In this document: one piece after another, positions 35,586-43,736 of the stretch | Numbering within the stretch: the first letter of the stretch is position 1 | How the letters are laid out: every line of letters starts with the position of its first letter | Source of the DNA: Planctomycetaceae bacterium | Lineage (GTDB): Bacteria > Planctomycetota > Planctomycetia > Pirellulales > UBA1268 | Direction: 5' to 3' | Assembly: GCA_005789975.1 (NCBI GenBank) | Contig: SXWC01000132.1 | Span: forward strand, 6,267-70,266 | Length of the DNA: 64,000 nucleotides | The notes under the pieces: generated by a model | The model's database searches: none | Told to the model about the DNA's origin: nothing | What the model saw: the letters and a program-made list of their open reading frames with translations, nothing else | Translations under genes and position numbers: made by a program

Positions 35586-35690
35586 CCTTTCGCCGGGAGG
35601 GCGAAGTTGAATCCTTTCGCCGGGAGGGCGAAGTTGAACTCGTTTCGCCGGGAGGGCGAAGTTGAATATCCTTTCGCCAGGAGGGCGAAG
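35586..35690. repeat. Four tandem 27-29 bp hairpin repeats
   Basis: Units start near 35586, 35613, 35641 and 35670. Each holds a perfect 6-bp inverted repeat, TTCGCC and GGCGAA around a GGGAG loop (GGAG with A in the fourth copy), followed by GTTGAA in units 1-3. The block lies between the converging stops at 35539 and 35747, so it may work as a two-way transcription barrier or mRNA-stabilising structure. Confidence 0.8.
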
Positions 35691-35746
35691 CGCGGTTTGA
35701 CCATCAATGACCAGCCCGCAACTCGCTCAGAAAGTGGGGCGGTCCT

Positions 35747-36994
35747 TCAGTCCACGCTCCGGGCCAGCCGATCCGCCTCACAGGCCAGTGCGACGCACGC
35801 CACGCTGTCGGCCTCCGTGAGGGTTCTCACGTGGCGTTGATCGCGAATCCACGCCATCTGATCCGCCGCGAGATCGCGGACGACCTGCCCATAGAGGTCC
35901 AGTTTCTCCATCCCCAGCCCGAATCTCATTTCGACGAGCGCCTTGGCCTCGAAGTCCTGAAAGCGTCCCCGCATCCGCCGTCGTTCACCCTCGTAGGTGT
36001 CGATGGCACGGGCTTCACTCCCTGGCAGCATGGCACTCAGTACGTCGATTCCATCATCCCCCACGAGCCCTCGGAGTTCGCCATGGGTGGGCACCCAGTC
36101 AAAGAGTCGGACCTCACCCCGCTCGAAGACCAACCGCATCTCCTGACGGTCCATCCGTGACGGCTGGTGAAAGCCGTGCTCGTAGTGAAACAGGACGCTC
36201 CCGTAGCGGCACGTGCAGACGACTTGCTCCTCCACCGGCTCCCTCTTCGCTTCTCCTGCTTCACGGGGGGCATTCTTGTCTTGACCGTCGAGTTCGGGGC
36301 GGAGATTGCGGGCGGCCGACAATACCGTCCCCGGGCCGAGCCACGAGGCCACAAGGTCGAAGAAGTGGACCCCGTGTTCGACGAAGATGCCTCCGCTGAT
36401 CGCGTGATTCCAAAACCAGTGCTCCCGTGAGAGCCCCTCGTCGGCGGCCTCGTTCACGAACAGGCCGTGCACCAGGTTTCCGAGCGCGCGTGACTCGATG
36501 AGCCTCCGGACCGCATGAGCCAGCGGGTTGTACCGCTCGATCAGATTGGCCACGCAGACGAGGTGGTTCTCGGCCGCGATCTGCTCCAGGGCGCGGGCAT
36601 CCTGGAGCGTCGTGGCCAGCGGTTTCTCGACGAGCACGTGCCTGCCGGAACGGAGGGCCGTGGCAGCCTGCATGAAATGGAGGCCCGGTGGTGTGGCGAT
36701 GTAGACGAGGTCGATATCCGGGGACGTCAGTATCGCCTCGGGAGTCCGCGGCTCCGCCTGCAACTCCGCGGCAGCCCGCTGGGTGGCGACGGGGTCGATG
36801 TCAGCCACACTGGCGATGCAGACATCCGGCAACTGCCGGTAGTGCGCCACCGAAAACCTGGCGAAGGCTCCGCAGCCCACCAACCCCACGCGGAGCGTCT
36901 TACGACCGACGCCCGGGCCCGGACCGCGACGCGGTTGGGTCACCGGCACAGCTGCCGCGGGCGACCCGGCCTCGACAGGAGGGAAAAAGAACAT
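35747..36994 (-). CDS. Gfo/Idh/MocA family oxidoreductase
   Basis: 415 residues. The Rossmann motif is VGLVGCGAFARF (about 36-47), and the family's EKP motif is in VLVEKPLATTLQDA with the catalytic Lys. The active-site GGIFVEHGVHFFDLVA block (His) follows. These enzymes oxidise or reduce sugars with NAD(P). A Pro-rich N-terminal extension of about 33 residues before the fold is not a clear signal peptide. An internal start nearer the fold is possible. It probably acts on a sugar substrate, perhaps with the nearby FAD oxidoreductase. Confidence 0.86.
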   Translation of the reverse strand: MFFFPPVEAGSPAAAVPVTQPRRGPGPGVGRKTLRVGLVGCGAFARFSVAHYRQLPDVCIASVADIDPVATQRAAAELQAEPRTPEAILTSPDIDLVYIATPPGLHFMQAATALRSGRHVLVEKPLATTLQDARALEQIAAENHLVCVANLIERYNPLAHAVRRLIESRALGNLVHGLFVNEAADEGLSREHWFWNHAISGGIFVEHGVHFFDLVASWLGPGTVLSAARNLRPELDGQDKNAPREAGEAKREPVEEQVVCTCRYGSVLFHYEHGFHQPSRMDRQEMRLVFERGEVRLFDWVPTHGELRGLVGDDGIDVLSAMLPGSEARAIDTYEGERRRMRGRFQDFEAKALVEMRFGLGMEKLDLYGQVVRDLAADQMAWIRDQRHVRTLTEADSVACVALACEADRLARSVD

Positions 36995-37459
36995 GGCACC
37001 ACCTCTTGCAAGGGTACGTCCCTGCGGAGCATGAGCCGTCGCGTCGCCTGCGTCGGGCCGCCGGATGCGACGGGCTGGATTCTACGCGCCGGCCGTGGGC
37101 GGAGAGTGGGTGGGGCGGGAACGACTCATTCCCGGCGAATCACCCCGGAGCCTCGATCCGCTGGCGTGCCGGCCCGCCCTCCTTCATGGAGTCCACTCCG
37201 GGAGCGTGAAAGCTGGATGGCCGTGGCCAAGGGGGCAAGCGACGCCACCTGCCCGCCGACGGCTTACGGGTCGTCTGGCCTTCGGCGGAGAAAGCCGTTC
37301 CTGAACCTGCAACCGTGGAGCGGCGCGAGGCACTTTTTCAGGACGTTGACTCGGGAAACACCGGGGGTTTTCCGACTCGACCGCCGCCCCATCCAGCGGC
37401 AGTCGACTTTATCCACGGCCTGCTACCATTGTCGTTCCGGAGGCGTCAACAACCCCTTC
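36995..37459. other. Gene-free stretch before the tRNA
   Basis: 465 bases without a supported gene. It must contain the promoter of tRNA-Arg; a TACCAT hexamer at 37424-37429 is a weak -10 candidate. It is outside the integrated element and therefore native chromosomal sequence. Confidence 0.45.
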
Positions 37460-37533
37460 GCGCCCGTAGCTCAGGTGGATAGAGCATGGGATTTCTAATC
37501 CCAGGGTCGCTGGTTCGAGTCCAGCCGGGCGTA
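37460..37533 (+). tRNA. tRNA-Arg (anticodon TCT)
   Basis: 74 bases fold into a standard cloverleaf: acceptor GCGCCCG with CGGGCGT (a G-T pair at the end), D-arm GCTCAGGTGGATAGAGC, anticodon stem TGGGA/TCCCA with loop TTTCTAA, so anticodon TCT, and T-arm GCTGG-TTCGAGT-CCAGC. CCA is not encoded. Its 3' half is the integration site of the adjacent element: the copy at 51218 restores the same sequence. Confidence 0.93.
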
Positions 37534-37536
37534 CTG
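37490..37536 (+). other. attL: element attachment site in the tRNA 3' half
   Basis: 47 bases, from the anticodon stem to 3 bases past the tRNA, are identical to 51218-51264. Identity breaks on both sides, as expected for a site-specific recombination core. It lies next to the integrase gene. Confidence 0.9.
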
Positions 37537-37540
37537 TTTT

Positions 37541-38797
37541 TTAAGCCTCGACGCCGGCCCCCGGGGCGGGGTTGTTGCGTGAACCGTTGCGTTGGGTGTC
37601 CCCGAACGCGGCGGCATACTCGGCACGGGCTTCGGGCATCTTCGCCCAGCAGTTCTCCGCCGTCCGCTCGGCGTTCGTCCCGACGTAGTACCGCAGCGTG
37701 GTCTCGATCGACTCGTGCCGCATCAGCTCTTTCAGATCCGCCGGCATGACCCTCGCCGCCCAGCGGGATCCGAAGGATCTCCGCAGGTCGTGAGCGCTGG
37801 CGTACTTTTTCCGCTTCGGGTCGGTCGGATCCGTCCGGACGATCACGCCGGCCTTCTTCCCGATCTTCGACACGATGCGCCCCGCCCAGTCAGCCCGGGC
37901 CTCGACCTTGCGAAACTTCCGCTTCGGCAGCGTGAACACGGGTCCGGTCCTGGCCGACTCCGGGGTCTCGATCAGGAGCATCGCGAACTCCGGGGCGATC
38001 GGCAGGAGCCGGTCGGCGTGTCCCTTCTCCAGCTCGGCGAGGACGCGGAGGACCGGCAGACCGTGGTCGGGCTTCGGCAGGATCGGGTGGAGCTTGTCCT
38101 CGCGGTCCCAGTAGAGCTCTAGGCTCTCCGTAAGCCGCAGGCCGGACGCCCATAGGCCGCGGAGGTAGTGCTGCCATGCCGGGGCGTTTTTCTCGCCCAC
38201 GACGGGCGGCGTCGCCGCAAGCATCCGCTCGAACTCCTCCAGCGTGATCGCTCGACCCTTCATTGGCGTCGCGCCGCTCGACTTCTTCGCGCGGCGTATC
38301 GTCGGTATCGTCGGACATACCGGGAGGAGCTTCTGCGACACGCCCCATCGCAGCATCGCTTTCAGTTGCCCCAGGTAGCTCTTGATCGTCGACTCCGACT
38401 TCTTCTCGTCTCGCAGGATCGCGACGAGCCCGGAGATCCGCTCGTCGGTGACGTCGAACAGCTTTCTCGGCGCGAGGTGCTTCTCGACCAGATTGCAGAC
38501 CGTGTCGATCTTTGCGCTGGTCTCCTTTGCGAGACCTGCAACGTGTTCCCGTTCATAGCGTTCGCGGAACGACTCCCAGGACATTTCCGATGGAATCGCG
38601 GCGACGCCCCTGCGGAGCAACTGCTCGAGTTCTCTCGCCTGCGCTTCGGCGTCCTTCCGGTCGCGAGCCTTGCCCGTGTCGCGGATGCCGGTGGACTTCG
38701 TCTTCCGCTTGCCGGTGACGGGGTCGATCCACTGGAGCAGGAACGTCGAGCGGTCGGGGTAGCGGTTTACCCAGACCGTGATGGTACGATCGGCCAT
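37541..38797 (-). CDS. int: Tyrosine recombinase (phage-type integrase)
   Basis: 418 residues. It has an N-terminal arm-binding segment (TVWVNRYPDRSTFLLQW), a SAM-like core-binding domain at about 85-190, and a catalytic domain with the Arg of SGLRLTES, the HDLRRS box, MRHES and the nucleophile Tyr in LRYYVG, i.e. R...HxxR...H...Y. It recombines attP with the tRNA-Arg site. The stop is 5 bases from attL. ATG at 38797 chosen because AAGGAG precedes it; an ATG at 38821 would include that Shine-Dalgarno in the coding region. The 3' end of the gene contains one copy of the 20-bp repeat found near attR. Confidence 0.92.
   Translation of the reverse strand: MADRTITVWVNRYPDRSTFLLQWIDPVTGKRKTKSTGIRDTGKARDRKDAEAQARELEQLLRRGVAAIPSEMSWESFRERYEREHVAGLAKETSAKIDTVCNLVEKHLAPRKLFDVTDERISGLVAILRDEKKSESTIKSYLGQLKAMLRWGVSQKLLPVCPTIPTIRRAKKSSGATPMKGRAITLEEFERMLAATPPVVGEKNAPAWQHYLRGLWASGLRLTESLELYWDREDKLHPILPKPDHGLPVLRVLAELEKGHADRLLPIAPEFAMLLIETPESARTGPVFTLPKRKFRKVEARADWAGRIVSKIGKKAGVIVRTDPTDPKRKKYASAHDLRRSFGSRWAARVMPADLKELMRHESIETTLRYYVGTNAERTAENCWAKMPEARAEYAAAFGDTQRNGSRNNPAPGAGVEA
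37574..37593 (+). repeat. 20-bp repeat near attL (possible integrase arm site)
   Basis: Identical 20 bases occur at 51096-51115. The repeat contains GTTGCGT twice, 12 bases apart, and lies within about 100 bases of the attachment core at each end, as arm-type integrase sites do. Confidence 0.6.
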
Positions 38798-38917
38798 AGA
38801 TCCACTCTCCTTCTCATTCAAGGGGATGGGTTTAGGCGCTGGCGATCCGTTCGCAGCGGGTCGCCAGCGCCGATCCCGAATATACGTTGGCGACGAGCTT
38901 CGCGTGAGGATGGCCGG

Positions 38918-39106
38918 TCAGGGGACCGCGGGATCCTCGTCGTCCTCGCGATCCCGGCGAGCGTGGAGCCGCCGGTGATGGAGCTCGTCGAGCCGATCGT
39001 CGGCGTCCTGGCGGTCGGTCCGGCCCGGGGCGCGGACGTCAGCGGGACGTCCGGCCAGCGTGTCGCGGCGCGGCAGCGGCGCGGGCTTGGGGGCGGTCGT
39101 CGTCAC
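38918..39106 (-). CDS. Small charged protein, GTG start
   Basis: 62 residues, rich in Arg, Asp and Pro, with the tail DRLDELHHRRLHARRDREDDE. Its GTG at 39106 overlaps the stop of the preceding gene by 4 bases (GTGA), which is the main support that it is translated. No family recognised. It is the last small gene before the integrase in the leftward block. It could instead be a chance frame in GC-rich DNA. Confidence 0.42.
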   Translation of the reverse strand: MTTTAPKPAPLPRRDTLAGRPADVRAPGRTDRQDADDRLDELHHRRLHARRDREDDEDPAVP

Positions 39107-39912
39107 CGTGAGTATCTCCGCCAGCGGAATCGTGCCTCGGCGACGAGCTTGTCGATCTGGCGACGCAGCTCGTCGGCGTTGCCGGGCCTGGATCCTGGGA
39201 ACGCGATAGCGCAGGCGGCCGCGTAGGCGGGCCTGTCGTCTGGCAGCAGGGCGACGTGGCAGAGCGTCGCGCGGGTCACGAGCCTGGTCGGGTTCGGCAC
39301 GCGGACGGTCTGGCAGTCCCGGATTTTGAGCGCGACGCTCACCCCGCACCCCGCGGCGATGGCCTGGAGGGCATCGCGGGCCATGGGCAGGCGGGCGTCG
39401 ACGATCCACTCGAGCACCAGGCCGTGGGGCGTGTCGATCGCCCGGAGTGACGGGCCCGCATATGCGAGCTTGGGGCCGTGGTGGCCGAACTGCAGGTTGA
39501 ACGACCGCTCGGCGTTGAGCTCGTCCGCCCGGCCGAACGCTTTTGGAGCGATCGCCTCCGGCAAGGGCTCCTGGATGTGGTGGCCGGGGGCGTCGGTGAA
39601 CGACGGGCAGGGCAGCAGCAACACGCGGGTCCGCACGGCCGGCACGGCGGCCGGCGTCGGCCTGGCCGGCGACCTCGAGGAGCTGCTCGTCACCGGGACG
39701 ATACGGCCGGTCTTCCGGTCGCGGACCCACACGCCGGGCCCGGTGGGCCCGGGACGGGCGACGCGGATCTCGGGGAGCCCTTGGGCCCGTCGGTGTTCGT
39801 TGACGCGTCGCAGGATGTGCGTCGGGGCATGGGCGAGGGACCGGGCGATCGTCGAGGTAGTCCTCTCGGATCCTGCAGTCTCCACGCCGTCTGCTCGTTC
39901 GAGGGTGTGCAT
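39103..39912 (-). CDS. Possible HK97-type prohead protease
   Basis: 269 residues. The C-terminal 150 residues carry the features of the U35 prohead protease fold: FNLQFGHHGPKLAYAG, an LVLEWIVDARLPM strand, GVSVALKIRDCQTVRV, and a closing LCHVALLPDDRPAYAAACA, where family members have (E)VSLVPDPAY.A. The catalytic His and Ser are not obvious. The N-terminal 90 residues are Arg/Pro-rich. A related possibility is a head-maturation protein of another type. The start at 39912 was chosen from its TGATG overlap with the upstream gene's stop. Confidence 0.48.
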   Translation of the reverse strand: MHTLERADGVETAGSERTTSTIARSLAHAPTHILRRVNEHRRAQGLPEIRVARPGPTGPGVWVRDRKTGRIVPVTSSSSRSPARPTPAAVPAVRTRVLLLPCPSFTDAPGHHIQEPLPEAIAPKAFGRADELNAERSFNLQFGHHGPKLAYAGPSLRAIDTPHGLVLEWIVDARLPMARDALQAIAAGCGVSVALKIRDCQTVRVPNPTRLVTRATLCHVALLPDDRPAYAAACAIAFPGSRPGNADELRRQIDKLVAEARFRWRRYSR

Positions 39913-40403
39913 CAGAGGGTCTCCGCGGTGCCGGTGGCCATGTAGTCGGGCCAAATCCGAGTGTGCTTGGCATGGGCCATGTGGACGACGCTGCGGTAAT
40001 ACGCGGCCCCGCAGCCGTCGCAGGTCTGGCGGTAGATCGTCTCGAGCCGCTCGGCTTCGGCCTTGGCGGTGGCGATCGCCAGCAAGAGCTTCTGGTGGTT
40101 GCCGCCGTACGGGGCCAGCAGGTCGGCGGCCGTCGCCTCGCAGTCGGCCGCGGTTCGCGTGGCGTTGCGCACGGCCGTTATCGCCTCGGCGTCGGCGTGG
40201 AGGGCGGCCGCGGGGTCCGTGATTCCGAGCGCGGCGGCTGCGGTGAGCAGCTGGCGGCCGTCGGGGGCGGGCTTGCCGTCGGCGATCTGGACGGCCCACC
40301 GCCGCCAATCGTCGGCGGCCTGGGCTCGCAGCTGGTGATCGAGTTCCGCGAGCGCCTGGGCGGGGGACGTGTTGCCGGGTTTTTTGGTGGCGGTGGCTGG
40401 CAT
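39912..40403 (-). CDS. Hypothetical island protein, helical, Ala-rich
   Basis: 163 residues, predominantly alpha-helical and Ala-rich, ending with a CDGC motif in a CDGCGAAYYRSVVHM context near residue 130. Not a recognised family. It shares a TGATG junction with the next gene, so it belongs to the same operon. A coiled-coil scaffold or regulator is possible; nothing decides. Confidence 0.58.
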   Translation of the reverse strand: MPATATKKPGNTSPAQALAELDHQLRAQAADDWRRWAVQIADGKPAPDGRQLLTAAAALGITDPAAALHADAEAITAVRNATRTAADCEATAADLLAPYGGNHQKLLLAIATAKAEAERLETIYRQTCDGCGAAYYRSVVHMAHAKHTRIWPDYMATGTAETL

Positions 40404-40487
40404 GGGATTTCCTAAGTGGGCGTTGGGCTGGCCATGAGCATGGAGTTGACGTGAACGACCGTGCGGGTCAATAGCCCTTACCCGCGG

Positions 40488-40952
40488 CTACTTGGTGGCG
40501 ATGGGCGAGTACCGGTTGTGGTAGTTCAACCAGTCGGTTTCCGCGAAGCGTAGTTCCGCCTCCCGCCATTCCTTGGCGCTGATGAGCCCCAGGCTGTCGA
40601 GGTGTTCGAGCTCGATCGCGGTCTTGTGCCAAGCGACGTCGGCGATCTCTATCTCGCAGCCCTCGATCTGCCGCAGCGGATGCCGGAGGCTCGGTAGGTC
40701 GTTCTTCCAGGCCGGCGGCGGGATCTCTCCGAGGATGTACGCGGCCATGGGCCGCGAGCCGGGGAACCCGGCCCGCCATCGCTTGGTGATCTCGTTCCCC
40801 CAAACTGCCCATGGGCGGGCGAACTCGGCGCGGGTCCGCAGGTCCCAGTGGCCGAAGCAATCGCCGTTCGTCAGGTTGAACTCCACAATCTCGCGGAGCA
40901 TTTCGTCGTTCGCGGTGCGGATCGGGCATCGCTGCGCTGTTCTTCGTGGCAT
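40488..40952 (-). CDS. Hypothetical island protein
   Basis: 154 residues, Trp- and Glu-rich, with blocks DCFGHWDLRTRAEFARPW and RWRAGFPGSRPMAAYILGEI. No signal or membrane segment. GGAGG lies 9 bases before the ATG at 40952. No family recognised; its neighbours (small terminase upstream, prohead-protease-like gene downstream) suggest a role in packaging or an associated function, which is only guilt by association. Confidence 0.6.
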   Translation of the reverse strand: MPRRTAQRCPIRTANDEMLREIVEFNLTNGDCFGHWDLRTRAEFARPWAVWGNEITKRWRAGFPGSRPMAAYILGEIPPPAWKNDLPSLRHPLRQIEGCEIEIADVAWHKTAIELEHLDSLGLISAKEWREAELRFAETDWLNYHNRYSPIATK

Positions 40953-40955
40953 CTC

Positions 40956-41375
40956 TTAGGCCTCCAGGTGTGCGAGGAGTCGTTGCAGCGCGCCGCTGGC
41001 CTGGGCCCGGTAGTCGCGGGCGAGGAGTGCGGCCGGGTGGGGCTTGGCGGCCCCCTTGGCGTCGCCGATGGTCATTCCCTCGCGGGAGGTGATCTCCTCG
41101 GCCTGGGCGGCTTTCGTCATGGCCTCACAAGCCAGCCGCAGAAGAGCCGCGACCGGCGTTGTGAGGTTCCACCTCCTGCTGACGTCGTCGTAGAGGGCCT
41201 GGGCCGCCGGCGACAGTTCGAGCGAGGCGAGCGTGACGGTCGGGGCGGTCGCGGGCGTAGGTGCCTTGGCCCGGTCGCGCTTGTCCTGGTTGGTCTTGGC
41301 CCGCAGGCTGCTTGATCGCCGGCGCGTGCGGCCGGGCTCGCGGGGCTCGGGGTTCTTGGCGGCGAAGAGCGTCAT
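40956..41375 (-). CDS. P27-like phage terminase small subunit
   Basis: 139 residues. After a basic N-terminal tail, the segment from about 65 onwards reads as a P27-type TerS: LSPAAQALYDDVSRRWNL, a central helix LRLACEAMTKAAQAEEI, an EGMTIGDAKGAAKPHPAALLARDYRAQ loop and helix, and a final LQRLLAHL. TerS recognises the pac or cos site and delivers DNA to the large terminase. No large terminase gene is present in the element, as in satellites that redirect a helper phage's TerL. It overlaps the upstream gene by 4 bases (ATGA). Confidence 0.62.
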   Translation of the reverse strand: MTLFAAKNPEPREPGRTRRRSSSLRAKTNQDKRDRAKAPTPATAPTVTLASLELSPAAQALYDDVSRRWNLTTPVAALLRLACEAMTKAAQAEEITSREGMTIGDAKGAAKPHPAALLARDYRAQASGALQRLLAHLEA

Positions 41376-41692
41376 AGGGATACCTCCGTGATGTTTTTGA
41401 GCGTTTTCCGGGCTCCGTCGAAGTCGCCGACTTCGAGCATCCGCCGATAGAGTTCGCGGTAGCTGGCCAGGACCCACCCGCGGAGGGCGTCGGTGTCGGG
41501 CTGGCCTTCCGCGGCGAAGTGGCCGCGTACCGCGGATAGCACGGTGTCTGCTTTTGCGTCGGGGTATTTGGCGCGGAGGGCTTCGAGCACGTCGTGTTCG
41601 GACGCGCCGGTGATGAGCCATTGGACGACAGCCACGGCCGGCGGCGGCGGGGGCTCGTTGTCTTGGACGGCCAGCGCGGTGTCTTCAGCCAT
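41372..41692 (-). CDS. Hypothetical protein with HTH-like start, upstream of the small terminase
   Basis: 106 residues. VVQWLITGASEHDVLEALRA then KYPDAKADTVLSAVR looks like a DNA-binding helical unit, and the C-terminal ASYRELYRRMLEVGDFDGARKTL resembles the end of phage small-terminase-associated proteins. Its stop overlaps the TerS start (ATGA) and its own start overlaps the PLD-like gene by 8 bases, so these three are one translational unit. Role unknown; a packaging-site binder is possible. Confidence 0.55.
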   Translation of the reverse strand: MAEDTALAVQDNEPPPPPAVAVVQWLITGASEHDVLEALRAKYPDAKADTVLSAVRGHFAAEGQPDTDALRGWVLASYRELYRRMLEVGDFDGARKTLKNITEVSL

Positions 41693-42356
41693 GCTCGTGC
41701 CACCATTGGGTGAGGTCGGTGTGATCGCCGTCGGCGAGCGATCGCCGCTGCGACTGCCAGAGATCGTTGAGCACGGTCTCGAGGAAGTCGGCGAGCACGG
41801 GGTCGTGCGCGACCGTGAAGTCCTCGAGCCGCGGATTGTGATTCAGATTCATCGAGGTGCGGATAACGACCTTCCAGGTGTCGTTTTTGAGGATCGAGAA
41901 CTTGGCGTGGTTCTTCGTGACGCGGACGCTGTCGGGCCCGAAGGCCTGGCGGATGCGGGCGGCCAGCTGCGGGCATCGGCGCACAAACGTGAGGTCGACC
42001 AGCCAGCGGGCCGCCGTGATTCGGCCCGAACCCACGAGGGACAGCGCGGTGCTGACGTCGGTGTTGGCGGCCGTCCACGTCGATATCGAGAGGCTGGCGG
42101 GCCCGGTGTGGGCGAGGACGGCCTCGATCAGGTCGATTAGCGAAAACTGGCCTTTGGTCAGTCCGAAGATTTCGCGGCCGTCGAGGTCGAGGCCGGCGAC
42201 GGCTTCGGTGGCGGACTGTTTCCGCCGGAGGTCGCGGATGTCCCGGTACCGGTCGCGGACGACGACGAGATGGGCCCTGCGGATGCTGTCGGGGTCGGCG
42301 ACTGGGTCGTGTTTGACCTCTAGCAGCGGATTCGGGCGGGGTGGCGGGGTGTTCAC
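41685..42356 (-). CDS. PLD-like phage-type protein
   Basis: 223 residues. The C-terminal half has one phospholipase-D-like half-site, NHAKFSIL (HxK with a downstream acidic residue) followed by VIRTSMNLNHNPRLEDF, preceded by LSISTWTAANTDV and WLVDLTFVRRC. Related proteins occur in Mu-like and other phages near terminase genes. It may cleave DNA or bind it; only one HxK motif is seen, so activity would need a dimer. It belongs to the leftward operon. Confidence 0.6.
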   Translation of the reverse strand: MNTPPPRPNPLLEVKHDPVADPDSIRRAHLVVVRDRYRDIRDLRRKQSATEAVAGLDLDGREIFGLTKGQFSLIDLIEAVLAHTGPASLSISTWTAANTDVSTALSLVGSGRITAARWLVDLTFVRRCPQLAARIRQAFGPDSVRVTKNHAKFSILKNDTWKVVIRTSMNLNHNPRLEDFTVAHDPVLADFLETVLNDLWQSQRRSLADGDHTDLTQWWHEHG

Positions 42357-42501
42357 GGGGCGGCCTGGGATTTTTGGGGCGGGACGCGATGGCCACGGTG
42401 GCTGGTACGCGTTCGGAGCGGGCGTGGGTTATTCCTTCGAGTTTCAGCGTGACGCACGGGGGTACCCCCTTGTCCGGCGCGAGGGCTTTCCCTGCTCCGA
42501 G

Positions 42502-42822
42502 TCAGGTGATGTTCTCGACGCGTTCCTCGGCCGCGGGCATCGGCTCCGGGTGGTCGCCGTGTTCGCGGCGGCACGCCGGGCAGACGAGAGCGACGTTGGC
42601 GAGGTCGTCGCCGGCCGCGGGGTCGATTCGCACGAACGCGCGGTTCTCGTCGTCGACCAGGGCGAGCCCGCATCGCCGGCAGGCGAGCGCGTCGCGGATT
42701 GCGATAGCGATCGCGTCCTGCCGCGTTACGGGCGGGTCCTCGGGCGAGGATCCGCTGCCGGCATCGGTTGCCATCCATGACGTCATGCTCCGCAGTTTGC
42801 CGAACTCGCCGCGCGAGTCCAT
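42502..42822 (-). CDS. Small Cys-rich zinc-finger/HNH-like protein
   Basis: 106 residues. CRRCG at about 48-52 and CPACRREHGDH near 83 make a zinc finger of the CxxC...CxxCxxxH type; the ANVALVCPACRREHGDH block resembles the metal end of HNH nucleases, but the catalytic His-Asn pair is not clear. Start at 42822 leaves 6 bases after the upstream gene's stop, as usual in this operon. It could be a nuclease or a DNA-binding adaptor. Confidence 0.5.
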   Translation of the reverse strand: MDSRGEFGKLRSMTSWMATDAGSGSSPEDPPVTRQDAIAIAIRDALACRRCGLALVDDENRAFVRIDPAAGDDLANVALVCPACRREHGDHPEPMPAAEERVENIT

Positions 42823-42828
42823 CCCCGA

Positions 42829-43527
42829 TCACCATGGGATCTCGTTCTCCGGGATGCCGCTGGCGTCGATCCCCTTCCGGCGTCGCGACGGTCGCGGCGT
42901 ACTCGCCTTCCGCTCGCCGATGGTGAACGCGAGCGGATCGTCTGCCGTGTCGCCCGGATCGGGGAGGTCGAATGTTTCGCCGGCGATCAGGAAGGCGGCG
43001 GCAAGCTCGTCTGTTTCGGTTGAGCATGCGAGGACATTCCATCGCGGCGCCACGGCGATCGTTGCCTTCTTTGCCCCGGTGGCGACAATCGCGTTTGCCA
43101 CGGCCAGCAGGTGTCGCGGGTCGAGCTCGAACACGGTCTTCGTCATGCCGCTGGCGATCTCGCCCTCGACGACGTCCGCCAGATCTCTGGCGGACCGCGG
43201 CAGCGTCCCCGGACGGATTGCTATGTCCACGAGCTCGCCGTTCGCCCCGACGATCGAGCCGCTCGACTCCGTTAGCCGGTAGAGCTTGATCGGTCGCGAC
43301 GGGTCCGCGGCGGCCATCGCCGCGGGCTCGACGAGGATCGGCTCCAGTTCGCCGGCGGTAGCCGTGGTGATCGTGGCGGCGTGGCGGCCCTCGCAAACGG
43401 ACACGATCGTCCCGTGTCTGTCCTGCCGGATCTCGATTCCTTCGCCAGCGGTGGCGGCCAGCGGCCGGAGGAACCGCTCCAGGTGCGCGACGATGCCGGG
43501 GAGCGTGATGGTCGTAGGAATACTCAT
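42829..43527 (-). CDS. Hypothetical protein, possibly sliding-clamp-like
   Basis: 232 residues. Two similar beta-alpha-beta sections (residues about 10-80 and 115-180, the second reading KTVFELDPRHLLAVANAIVA and KKATIAVAPRW) recall one- or two-domain processivity-clamp folds, but I cannot identify it securely. The tail after 185 is Pro/Asp-rich. First gene of the block downstream of a 200-base gap that separates it from the rightward GYF gene, so a promoter probably lies there. Treat the clamp idea as a guess. Confidence 0.52.
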   Translation of the reverse strand: MSIPTTITLPGIVAHLERFLRPLAATAGEGIEIRQDRHGTIVSVCEGRHAATITTATAGELEPILVEPAAMAAADPSRPIKLYRLTESSGSIVGANGELVDIAIRPGTLPRSARDLADVVEGEIASGMTKTVFELDPRHLLAVANAIVATGAKKATIAVAPRWNVLACSTETDELAAAFLIAGETFDLPDPGDTADDPLAFTIGERKASTPRPSRRRKGIDASGIPENEIPW

Positions 43528-43736
43528 GGCAATTGGGCTCCCATCCTGGAGGCAGCCTTTGGTCTCAGAGCCAATCTGGCGCCAGCAGGTAGCCCTGGGT
43601 GGGCGAGGGTGGTTGGCGGGGCGTGAGCGTACGGGGGTTTGTCGCTGCTTTTACGCCGCGGCGGCATGGATTCCGGATCGCAGGTATGGTATCCCTCGAG
43701 AGGTGTAGTCCTGCCAAAAGAAGAGGAGCGTTATCG

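Noticed and set aside
35586..35690. CRISPR array
   Set aside because: Units are contiguous with no unique spacers and no cas genes occur in the window.
35318..35707. A minus-strand frame with a repeating FNFALPAKG peptide
   Set aside because: It is just the translation of the tandem DNA hairpins between two convergent genes; no start signal or family.
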